Part shown: piece by piece, positions 10,509 to 19,769 of the stretch
Layout of the letters: each line of letters opens with the position of its first letter
Position numbering within the stretch: the first letter of the stretch is position 1
Assembly (NCBI GenBank): GCA_963556495.2
Contig: OY747712.1
Location: forward strand, 54,553,069 to 54,617,068
Reading direction: 5' to 3'
Source: Valencia hispanica
Lineage: Eukaryota; Chordata; Actinopteri; Cyprinodontiformes; Valenciidae
Length of the DNA: 64,000 nucleotides
Position numbers and translations under genes: made by a program
Notes under the pieces: model-generated
What the model was told of the DNA's origin: nothing
The model's input: the letters and a program-made list of their open reading frames with translations, nothing else
Databases searched by the model: none

Positions 10509-10855
10509 TCTCTCCTTCGGTTTTTTAAAGAAAAAGTCAACTGGATCCATCAACACCTCGGTCCCCCTACTTCACTTCCTCCCTCCCCTCCTCTCTCTGA
10601 TTTCTTTCAACCCTCCTATCAACTCTCCACCTTTAAACTCCCCCATCCCTCAAAATTATCCGACCTTATCATTAAGTCCAAACCTTCCACCTATCAGTTA
10701 GACACCCTTTCTACAGTTCTGGTCAAATCATGCCTTCCCTCTCTACTCCCCCTTATAACAGCCATCATCCACTCCTCACGGTCTTCTGGAATTGTTCCTA
10801 CCCTCTTCAAATCTGAAGCAGTCAGTCCTAAACTGAAAATACCTGGTTTAGATCA
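10509..10855 (+). mobile_element. LINE family D fragment, right part
   Basis: Resumes after the hAT element. The conceptual translation contains LSTVLVKSCLPSLLPLITAI followed by IIHSS and GIVPTLFKSEAVSPKL, the fingers region of a CR1-group reverse transcriptase, with stops upstream. It ends abruptly at 10856, where family E sequence begins. No long frame is kept. Confidence 0.55.
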
Positions 10856-10856
10856 A

Positions 10857-13635
10857 ATTGGATGTTACTGTGAAGTGCCGTCTCTGCAGCCCAGATATCG
10901 AACTCTTGGCAGTAAGTTTTCGTCCATATTATTTACCAAGAGAGTTCACCAGTGTAAGTTTGGCAGTTGTTTACATTCCACCTTCAGCTGTTGCCGACAA
11001 TGCATGTGATGTCATCAGTTCCGTTGTTGCTAAGCTACAGACACAGCACCCGAATGCATTTGTGGCAGTATCTGGTGATTTTAATCATGCCTCGCTATCG
11101 TCTACACTTCCAACATTTCAATAGTTTGACAACTGCTCTACAAGAGAAAACAAGACCTTGGATCTGTTTTATGCAAATGTAAAGGATGCATACATGTCCA
11201 AACCAAGACCTCCTCTGGGACAATCAGATCACAATCTTGTTTTTCTCTGTTCAGAATACAAGCCACTTGTTCAGAGGCAACCTATTACAAAGAAAACTGT
11301 GAGAAAATGGTCACAGGAAGCTGAAGAAGCTCTGCAGGGTTGTTTTGCGACCATAGACTGGATGACTGTTTGCCAAGCACATGGAGAGGACATTAATGCC
11401 ATGACTGAGTGTGTGACTGACTATATAAACTTCTGTGTGGACATCATCCCCACCAGAACAGTGAGATGCTTCCCTAATAACAAACCCTGGATCACCAGTG
11501 ACCTGAAGGAGCTGCTAAATAAGAAAAAAAGAGCCTTTAGACAGGGAATTACTGAGAGGTATACAGAAGCAACTTAAGGTCAAGATCGGAGACAGCAAAG
11601 AGGCATACCGGAAGAAGCTGGAGAACAAACTAAAGAGGAACAATATCAGAGATGTCTGGTCAGGAATGAAAAAGAACACAGGCGTTAAGTACAGGAAGGA
11701 TTGGATAGATGGAAGTCTTGACAGAGCCAATGAATTAAACATTTTCTTCAATAGGTTCAGTTTAGGAACTAGCTCAGCATCCCCCTCTCCTGTTCCCAGC
11801 CAAACAGACATCCCACTCTCCTCTGACCAACAGCTTTCCTGTTACACCTTGGATGTTTTATCCTTCACCTCAGTCATGGACTCTTCTGATTACACACAGG
11901 GCCGCCGCTGTCCATACGCAAAGTACGCAGAGTGCTTAGGGCCCCAAGTACCTGGCGGGGGCCTCCAAAAGGGGTTTCCAAAGAAATGCCATGAAAATTA
12001 TTACATTAGCCTATTGCAAGTAATACATGAATTAGTTATAACAGGCCCACCGTTGTTCTTTCTTTATTGTGTAACCTTTCACTCACAATTCAGCCAAATT
12101 AAATGTTTTTATCTAATTTATATAGAAAGAAAGAAGAAAAAACAAAGAGATGACACCCGTGCATCTTTTGCTGGTAAGTTCTTGTTTTTATAGGCTGTCT
12201 AGGATGTAACCCACATCACCCTCATGTACAAACAGGTTCACAAATAATAACAATAACTACAGGAAATGACAATAAGTAGGCCCAGATAAATGCAAATGTT
12301 TGTGACAGTTCATATGGTTAATTGTTTGTTTTAGAAGTGTGTAAAAGATTATAGTTTTTTTTAAACAAGTACGTGAAACAAACCGAGTACGTGAAGCCTC
12401 CCCCGCGCCAGCATGTGAGTGAGGAAAAGCAGTATGAAGCTAAAGCTAAACGCAGAGTTTAAACTTGACTTCTGCGGGATGGTTTTGGTGGGATTTCTTT
12501 TAGTTATATCTTATTTTCGGAAATGTATGTGACGAGTTTACAAGCTAATTAAGCCTCAAACTTCGTCTGTAAAACAGGAAAAGACTTGATTACTTGAATA
12601 AATAACTTTACTGAATATATCTGTGTTAAACCCCTTGTGTTTTGTTTTCCTGACATTAAAAGCCTGTATTTGGCGTCAATCAGCTGTTTTTGTTTATGAC
12701 GTTTAACGGCAGACATGAAAGCTGCCGCCTCATTAAGTTGACCAGTGTTAGAGATTTTATTTTTCCTCTTTTGTTTGACAATTTTATGTAAATGAATTTG
12801 AGTTAAACAAACTTTTCTGCATGGTTTATCATGCAGGCCAGTTTTTTTAAAACAATAATTTGCTTGAAAGAACAGAAACAAGTTTAACCTAAAGGTTACA
12901 AAGAAAGGTGTCGTGAGCAACAAACTCAAGTTTTTGCATGAATGTGAAATGTATGTTATGTGTTTATATGTTCAGTAAATTGCCGGCTAATAACTTACTG
13001 AGCAGGACTTTCAAATTAATGTGAAGATCCTGACTCTAATCTCTGATTTTAATTGCACTACCACTCCTCCAAACCGAGAACTGGTCCAGTAGTTGCTAAT
13101 TCTCTGTATTACAGTGATGTAAGTGCAACAATAAGTTTTTATCCTAGATTTGTTGAGTCTTAAAAAATGTCCTTCTTTTTGGCCACACTATGTCGGGGCC
13201 TAATTGTTTTGGCAAAACAGAAAACACTGTCAAAAACGATATAATTGACCTCAACGTAAGCATACAAGTTAGCATACAGCCAATGTCAAACCTGTTGTTG
13301 CAATGCTGTTGTTGCAGTTTATTTTGTTTGTTTTGTGCTATATATTACTTAATATCTAAATGTTCGTGTTCAAATGTTTATTTAATGCCAGTTTGAAAAT
13401 AAATAGCAACAGGTTAAGTAGGAACTCGAGTTTTGTCTGTGTTTGTGTTTGGAGGGGGCCTCCCTGGCCAATTATGCTTAGGGCCTCCAAAAGCCTAGCA
13501 GCGGCCCTGATTACACAAGTTTGACTTCAAGCAAGTCAGGACATGCTGATATTCCCTTTGCCTCCTCCTCCCACTTTTCTGTCTCCAAAAGTCAGGTGAA
13601 GAGGCTGCTGGAAGAACTGAACCGGAACAAGATAG
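10857..13635 (+). mobile_element. Rex1-like LINE family E copy 1, fragment
   Basis: Starts within the endonuclease, matching the intact copy from about 16108 onward, and runs to about 13635, where it would reach the early RT domain. Frames 10858-11124 and 11158-11577 encode VVYIPPSAVADNA, VSGDFNHASL and GQSDHNLVFL endonuclease motifs and NNKPWITSDLKELL of the linker. Compared with the copy at 15667 it has an early stop (near 11122), a deletion of the VDNII segment and frameshifts near 11545. A hAT element interrupts it at 11897-13509; a Tc1 element follows at 13661. Confidence 0.75.
11897..13509. mobile_element. Non-autonomous hAT element with perfect 8-bp target duplication
   Basis: The ends are CAGGGCCGCCGCT and its near-complement AGCAGCGGCCCTG. 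ATTACACA lies immediately outside on both sides (11889-11896 and 13510-13517), and deleting the element plus one duplication restores the family E reading seen near 17138. Both subterminal regions carry related AGGGCC(T/C)CCAAAAG stretches in opposite orientation. The 1.6-kb interior is AT-rich and has no transposase; the frames present are short and unrecognisable. It depends on a transposase from elsewhere. Confidence 0.88.
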
Positions 13636-13660
13636 ATAGATAGTTTATTTGCCATTTGTA
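13636..13660. repeat. Short GATA run and unassigned 3'-tail-like sequence
   Basis: Three GATA units and TTTATTTGCCATTTGTA separate the family E fragment from the Tc1 element. This resembles the 3' tail of another LINE or SINE that was cut by the Tc1 insertion; it is too short to classify. Confidence 0.35.
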
Positions 13661-15239
13661 CACTGCTCACAAAAATTAAAGGAGCACTTTAAACAACCAC
13701 ATTAGATACATCAGATCTCAATATGAAGTTGGATATCTATACAAATAACGACAGGGCAATGTCTAAGGAATAAAAGGATGCCAAGTCTTTTAATGGAAAT
13801 AAAAGTTTTCAGCCTACAGAGGGCCCAATTGCGTAGACACCCTAAAATCAGAGTGAAATGAAGATGTGGCAGGCTAGTCCATTTTTTCAAAAGCTTAATT
13901 TCTGCAACACAAAATGCTTTTCAGTATCTTGTTTGGCCCCCACGAGCTTGTATGCATGCTTGACAACGTCGGGGCATGCTCCCAATGAGACGACGGATGG
14001 TGTCTTGTGGCATTTCCTCCCAGATCTGTGTGAGGGCATCCCTGAGCTGTTGTACAGTCTGAGGAGCAACCTGGCGGCGCCTAATGGACCGAAACGTAAT
14101 GTCCCACAGATGTTCTATTGGGTTTAAGTCAGGGGATCGTGAAGGCCATTCAATGGTTTCAATTCCTTCATCCTCCAGGTACTGCCTGCATACTCTTGCC
14201 ACATGAGGCCGGGCATTGTCGTGCATTAGGAGGAAACCAGGACCTACTGCACCAGCGTAGGGTCTGACAATGGATTCAAGGATTTCATCTCGATATCTTA
14301 TGGCAGTCAGAGCACCATTTCCTAGGCAGTAGAGGTCTGTGCGTCCCTCCATGGATATGCCTCCCCAGACCATCACTGACCCACCACCAAACCTGTCATG
14401 TTGAACGACGTTGCAGGCAGCATAACGTTCTCCTTGTCTTCTCCAGACTCTTTCACGTCTATCACAGGTGCTCAGGGTGAACCTGCTCTCGTCTGTAAAA
14501 AGTACAGGGTGCCAGTGGCGGACTTGCCAATTCTGGTGTTCTTGAGCAAATGCCAGTCGAGCTCCACGGTGCTGGGCAGTGAGCACAGGGCCGAAAACAG
14601 GACGTCGGGCCCTCAGGCCATCTTCATGAAGTCTGTTCCTGATTATTTGGGTAGAGACATTCACACCAGTGGCCCTCTGGAGATCATTCTGTAGGGCACG
14701 AGCAGTGGTCAGCCTGTTCCGCCTTGCACAAAGGAGCAGGTATCGGTCCTGCTGATGGGTTGAGGACCTTCTACGGCCCTGTCCAGCACTCCGACAATAA
14801 CCACCAGTCTCCTGAAATCTCCATGTTCTGGAGATTGTGCTGGGAGACACATTAAACCTTCTTGCTGCAGCACGTGTGGATGTGCCATCCTGGAGAAGTT
14901 GGCAACCTGTGCAACTTCTGTAGGGTTAAAGAATCGCCTCATACTGCCAGTAGAGATAATTACTCAAGCCAAAACCAGCACGAGTGGAAAACAAGCCAAA
15001 AAAGATCAAGAGGGAGAAACTTGAAATGACCTCCACATGTAGAACCATACCTGTTTTGAGGGTTTTCTAATTGTTGCCACTGTAGTGCACCTGTTGTTAA
15101 GTCCATGAACACCAATACAGCTGAAAGTGATTAACAATGCCCTCAGCTGCTTAGCCAACGAGAAAATTATCAGACAGGTTTAATTGATTTCATGCCAGGC
15201 CCAAATAAAAAAGTGTTCCTTTAATTTTTGTGAGCAGTG
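13661..15239 (-). mobile_element. Tc1-type transposon (CACTGCTCAC termini)
   Basis: A 1.58-kb element flanked by TA at 13659-13660 and 15240-15241. The terminal inverted repeats begin CACTGCTCACAAAAATTAAA and mirror at the right end. It carries one transposase gene on the minus strand, near full length but shifted. It inserted next to what is now a TA microsatellite. Elements with closely similar termini are widespread in teleosts. Confidence 0.9.
13921..14942 (-). pseudogene. Tc1 transposase, DD34E, one N-terminal frameshift
   Basis: The frame 14850-13921 (309 codons) holds most of the enzyme: a homeodomain-like HTH ([19 protein letters not shown], its start just upstream of the listed Met), then the DDE domain with [18 protein letters not shown] and [12 protein letters not shown]. 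The second Asp and the Glu are separated by 34 residues. The natural start is [13 protein letters not shown] at 14942, in another frame; a single shift near 14900 separates it from [15 protein letters not shown]. Otherwise the catalytic core is open to its stop. The product would bind its terminal repeats and cut and paste at TA; this copy lacks a continuous DNA-binding domain. Confidence 0.85.
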
Positions 15240-15264
15240 TATATATATATATATATATATATAC

Positions 15265-15348
<84 letters not shown>
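15240..15348. repeat. TA microsatellite with embedded GT run
   Basis: About 110 bases of TA repeats with a short ACGTGTGTGTG interruption, between the Tc1 right end and a family B 3' end. Confidence 0.95.
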
Positions 15349-15355
<7 letters not shown>

Positions 15356-15468
15356 AGTTTATTTAAATAGTGCACAACAGATGTCATCTCAAGGCACCTA
15401 ACAAGAAGTAATTTCAATACATTTATACAAACATTCCAATCAGTTAAAAACTTTCCTATTTAAGGAAT

Positions 15469-18400
15469 TCTAGAATTGCGCTGCTCTGGGTGGCTGCATG
15501 TTGGAGTGGCTCTGTTGGTTACATATTAAGTTATGTTTTTTTGTACATTGGTTCCTCTTTTTTCTTAAAGAAGATTGCATTTTTTTACCTGTATACTTTC
15601 TAGTTTTTGGTGCTGTGAAGCTGGAAGGATTTTTGCTGTAAATTTTTCCCTTTTTAACAATTTGTTATGATGCGTAACCATGGCAACAATGTGGTTTACA
15701 GCCGGGAGCAGCTGATTAACATCGCAAAAGCTGAAATAATACCTCAACTGAAGCCAAAAATCCCTGATGAGTTGATAAGGAGGAGACGTGGATGCAGAGC
15801 AGGAGCGAAAAGGAGACAGAGAAAGAGGAAGTTCAAGCCATCTCTTCCATCGATCATAATGGGCAACGTAAGATCACTGGCTAACAAGATGGATGAACTC
15901 CAAGCCCTTACAAGGACTCAGCCAGAGTACCGTGAATGCAGTGTTATGTGTTTTACGGAGACGTGGCTACTGGATCATATCCCCGACTCCAACGTCTGTC
16001 TGCCAGGCTTCCTGACTGTACGAGCAGACAGAGATCTGAAGACGAGCAGGAAAAGAAAAGGTGGCGGAGTAGCAGTGCTTGTAAACAACAGATGGTGTCA
16101 TCCAGGACATGTTACTGTGAAGTGTCGTCTCTGCAGCCCAGATGTCGAACTCTTGGCAGTGAGTTTTCGTCCATATTATTTACCAAGAGAGTTCACCAGT
16201 GTAATTTTGGCAGTTGTTTACATTCCACCTTCAGCCGTTGCCGACAATGCATGTGATGTCATCAGTTCCATTGTTGCTAAGTTACAGACACAGCACCCCA
16301 ATGCATTTGTGGCAATATCTGGTGATTTTAATCATGCCTCGCTCTCTACTACACTTCCAACATTTCAACAGTTTGTCATCTGCTCTACAAGAGAAAACAG
16401 GACCTTGGATTTGTTTTATGCAAATGTAAAGGATTCATACACGTCCAAACCAAGACCTCCTCTGGGACAATCAGATCACAATCTCGTTTTTCTATGTTCA
16501 GAATATAAACCCCTTGTTCAGAGGCAACCTGTGACAAAACGAACTGTGAGAAAATGGTCACAGGAAGCTGAAGAAGCCCTGCAGGGTTGTTTTGCAACCA
16601 CAGACTGGATGACTCTTTGCCAAGCACATGGAGAGGACATCAATGCCATGACTGAGTGTGTGACTGACTATATAAACTTCTGTGTGGACAACATCATCCC
16701 CACCAGAACAGTGAGATGCTTCCCGAATAACAAACCCTGGATCACCAGTGACCTGAAGGAACTGCTAAACAAGAAAAAAAGAGCCTTCAGGGAGGGAGAC
16801 AGGGAATTATTGAGGAGTATACAGAAGCAACTTAAGGTCAAGATCAGAGACAGCAAGGAGGCATACAGGAAGAAGCTGGAGAACAAACTACAGAGGAACA
16901 ATATCCGAGATGTCTGGTCAGGAATGAGAAAGATCACAGGTTTTAAGGACAGGAAGGATTGGATAGATGGAAGTCTGGACAGAGCCAATGAACTGAACAT
17001 ATTCTTCAACAGGTTCAGTTCAGGAACTAGCTCAGCATCCACCTCTCCTGTTCCCAGCCAAACAGACATCCCACTCTCCTCTGATCAACAGTTTCCCTGT
17101 TACACCTCGGATGTTTTATCCTTCACCTCAGCCATGGACTCTTCTGATTCCACAAGTTTGACTTCAACAAAGTCAGGAGGTGCTGCTACCCCCTTTGCCT
17201 CCCCCTCCCACTTGTCTATCTCCAAAAGTCAGGTGAAGAGGCAGCTGGAGAAACTGAACCGGAACAAGGCTGAAGGTCCAGATGGTGTCAGCCCCAGAGT
17301 CCTGAAGGCCTGTGCAGAGCAGCTCTGTGGGATTCTGCAGCACATCTTCAACCTTAGCCTAACTCAGGAGAAGGTTCCAGTGTTGTGGAAGACATCCTGC
17401 CTTGTTCCAGTACCCAAAAGAACTCACCCATCAGTCATCAATGACTATAGACCCGTTGCCCTGACATCCCACATCATGAAGGTCCTGGAGAGACTCCTGT
17501 TGGCCCCCCTGAGTAAGCAAACAAGAACATATCAGGACCCACTGCAGTTTGCTTATCGCTGTGGAGTTGGAGTTGAAGATGCCATCATCCACCTACTTCA
17601 ACCAACCCACTGTCATCTGGACAAAGCAGGCAGCACTGTGAGGATCATGTTCTTTGATTTCTCTAGTGCATTTAACACAATTCAGCCTGATTTGCTTTGT
17701 CAAAAACTCCTGAAGACACAGGTGGAGCCCTCAACAATCGCCTGGATCAATGACTACCTGACCAACAGACCACAGTTTGTGAGACTGAAGAATTGTGTGT
17801 CAAACCAGGTGGTCAGTAGCACAGGAGCACCACAGGGGACCGTACTCTCACCATTCCTTTTCACTCTGTACACCTCAGACTTCCAGTACAAATCAGAGAC
17901 GTTTCATCTGCAGAAATACTCAGATGACTCTGCAATTGTCGGGTGTATCAGAGATGGACAAGAAGCTGAATACAGAGAGCTGGTGGACCGCTTTGTGACA
18001 GAAGAAGAAGTGGAGGTGGTTGAGGAATATAAATACCTCGGAGTTCACCTTGACAACAGACTGGACTGGAGGCGCAACAGTGAAGCCGTCTACAAGAAGG
18101 GACAGAGCAGACTGTACTTCTTGAGGAAGCTTAGGTCCTTCAAGGTTTGCAGCAAGATGCTGCAAATCTTCTACAAGTCTGTTGTGGAGAGTGTAATCTC
18201 TTCAGCCGTCATCTGTTGGGGTAGCAGCATCAGAGCCAGGGATTTAAAAAGGCTAAACAACCTGATAAAGAAGGCTGGTTCTGTTCTTGGGACAACTGTG
18301 GAAAATCTGGAGATGATAATGCAAAGAAGGATTCTTCATAAAATCAAAAAAATTATGGACAACCCTGAGCATCCTCTTCATGAGACAGTCATACAACAAC

Positions 18401-18581
18401 AGAGCGTCTTCAGTCGGAGGCTTCTTCAGTTTCGCTGCAATACAGACCGCTACAGGAAATCCTTCCTGCCCACAGCCATTATCATCTACAACAACTCCTT
18501 AAAGAATTAATTATATGAGCTATACCAACACTTAATTTCCCTCTGGGATCAATAAAGTATTTTTGAATTGAATTGAATTTT
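15469..18581 (+). mobile_element. Rex1-like LINE family E copy 2, near full length
   Basis: A 3.1-kb insertion with a short GC-moderate leader (GCTGCTCTGGGTGGCTGC, about 15480), a single long ORF (15667-18510) and a short 3' UTR with TTTCCCTCTGGGATCAATAA and a tail of TTGAA units. It interrupts family B with GAAT repeated at both sides. The one-ORF structure, lack of ORF1 esterase and the 3' end sequence suggest the Rex1/Babar group; this name is inferred. Confidence 0.8.
15667..18510 (+). CDS. LINE family E endonuclease-reverse transcriptase, 947 codons
   Basis: Open from ATG 15667 (MMRNHGNN) to TAA. Basic N-terminal tract, then apurinic-type endonuclease from residue 65: MGNVRSLANKMDEL, CFTETWLL, SGDFNHASL (near 218), GQSDHNLVFL (Asp270-His271). 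A linker follows (NNKPWITSDLKELLNKKKRA). RT: NDYRPVALTSHIMKVLERLL, motif A FFDFSSAFNTI (Asp664), TGAPQGTVLSPFLFTLY, motif C YSDDS (Asp753-Asp754), then YKYLGVHLDNRLDW and the C-terminal domain. Oddity: only about 30 residues separate YSDDS from YKYLG; related RTs have a segment with an LN(V/x)xKTKE-type motif here, so about 40-50 residues appear to be deleted in frame (near 17997-18005). It could be translated, but polymerase activity is doubtful. The family normally works by target-primed reverse transcription in the nucleus. Confidence 0.85.
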   Translation: MMRNHGNNVVYSREQLINIAKAEIIPQLKPKIPDELIRRRRGCRAGAKRRQRKRKFKPSLPSIIMGNVRSLANKMDELQALTRTQPEYRECSVMCFTETWLLDHIPDSNVCLPGFLTVRADRDLKTSRKRKGGGVAVLVNNRWCHPGHVTVKCRLCSPDVELLAVSFRPYYLPREFTSVILAVVYIPPSAVADNACDVISSIVAKLQTQHPNAFVAISGDFNHASLSTTLPTFQQFVICSTRENRTLDLFYANVKDSYTSKPRPPLGQSDHNLVFLCSEYKPLVQRQPVTKRTVRKWSQEAEEALQGCFATTDWMTLCQAHGEDINAMTECVTDYINFCVDNIIPTRTVRCFPNNKPWITSDLKELLNKKKRAFREGDRELLRSIQKQLKVKIRDSKEAYRKKLENKLQRNNIRDVWSGMRKITGFKDRKDWIDGSLDRANELNIFFNRFSSGTSSASTSPVPSQTDIPLSSDQQFPCYTSDVLSFTSAMDSSDSTSLTSTKSGGAATPFASPSHLSISKSQVKRQLEKLNRNKAEGPDGVSPRVLKACAEQLCGILQHIFNLSLTQEKVPVLWKTSCLVPVPKRTHPSVINDYRPVALTSHIMKVLERLLLAPLSKQTRTYQDPLQFAYRCGVGVEDAIIHLLQPTHCHLDKAGSTVRIMFFDFSSAFNTIQPDLLCQKLLKTQVEPSTIAWINDYLTNRPQFVRLKNCVSNQVVSSTGAPQGTVLSPFLFTLYTSDFQYKSETFHLQKYSDDSAIVGCIRDGQEAEYRELVDRFVTEEEVEVVEEYKYLGVHLDNRLDWRRNSEAVYKKGQSRLYFLRKLRSFKVCSKMLQIFYKSVVESVISSAVICWGSSIRARDLKRLNNLIKKAGSVLGTTVENLEMIMQRRILHKIKKIMDNPEHPLHETVIQQQSVFSRRLLQFRCNTDRYRKSFLPTAIIIYNNSLKN

Positions 18582-19470
18582 GAATACCAGCAGACTGCGT
18601 CAGTCATTGGCGTGAGATTGGGCCCCGTTGATGCAGACTTTCCAACCACAGCAATCCTTCAGCAATCCCTCATACTGAGCAAGCATGTAGCGACGGTGGA
18701 GAGGAAAAACTCCCCTTTAACAGGAAGAAACCTCCAACAGAACCAGGCTCAGTAGGAGAGGCCATCTGCCACGACCGTCTGGGGGCAGAAGGAACAGAAG
18801 ATCTGATAAGAGTACTTTCTATGTTACAGAAAGTAAAAAGTTGATAACATGACATGGTGGATGTTCAGTTACTGGGATCACCATCCCAGCCGATGCCCCC
18901 CGTCGAACAGGGCATTGCAGCCAAGCAGGATACCAGACCAGGTGGAGCTTCTATGGAGAGAAAAACACTGAGAGAAAACAGTTAACAGCTGAAATAACAG
19001 AATGTACTGTAATACAACTGGAGAGTAGTAGTAGAAAAGGAAGTAGCAGAGTGAAAAAAATTGGTAAGTCTGTCCTCCAGCAGTCTAAGCCTATAGCAGC
19101 ATAACTACAGAGATAGGTCAGGATGACCTAAGCCACTCTAACTATAAGCTTTATCAGAAAGGAAAGTTTTAAGCCTGGTCTTAAAAGTAAACAGAGTGTC
19201 TGCCTCACGGACTAAAGCAGGGAGCCGGTTCCACAGGAGAGGAGCCTGATAACTAAAAGATCTGCGTCCCATTCTACTTTTAGAAATCCCAGGAACTACA
19301 AGTAAACCTGCAGTCTGAGAGCGAAGTGCTCTGTTGGGAACATATGAAACAATCAGATCTCTGATGAATGATGGAGCTTGATTATTAAGGGCTTTGTATG
19401 TAAGAAGGAGGATCTTAAATTCTATTCTGGATTTAACAGGGAGCCAATGAAGGGAAGCTAAAACAGGAGA

Positions 19471-19769
19471 TTTCCAATTTCCATGTTTGATTGGATCAGT
19501 TCTGCTGCTGCTGGCTCTTTCTCTGTCTGTAGCTCATCTTTGCTCCTTCTACAAAATTATTCAATCAACTCAAAGTGTGCAACAGACCACCCGAAAACAA
19601 GTCACACATATAGTAATACAATAATGTAATACAAACAAGTGGACAATAAAACCAAATCAATAAGTTCAACAAAAATTGAAGAATTCATCCTTCCTGTCTA
19701 AAGCAGCATATCTCAAATGGGGAATACTGTCTGCAGGAGCAACGTGAGTTAAAGAAATGATCAGAGCTA
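19471..19769. other. Unassigned DNA, no gene
   Basis: About 300 bases between the 5'-truncated end of family B and a Tc1 element. AT-rich, no recognisable coding or repeat signature. Confidence 0.6.

Larger units (their letters stand above)
15349..19470 (-). mobile_element. LINE family B copy 2, split by a family E LINE
   Basis: The 3' terminal part (15349-15468) and the remainder (18582-19470) are parts of one minus-strand copy: the break falls in the 3' UTR at GGAAT, and GAAT is repeated at the resumption. The right part extends through the 3' UTR into the RT C-terminal coding region (LHWLPVKSRIEFK region near 19440), where the copy is 5'-truncated at about 19470. Its frame contains stops. 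Confidence 0.8.

Noticed and set aside
12549..12929. 126-codon minus-strand frame as a hAT transposase
   Set aside because: No BED finger, RW or dimerisation motif; AT-rich composition typical of noncoding filler.
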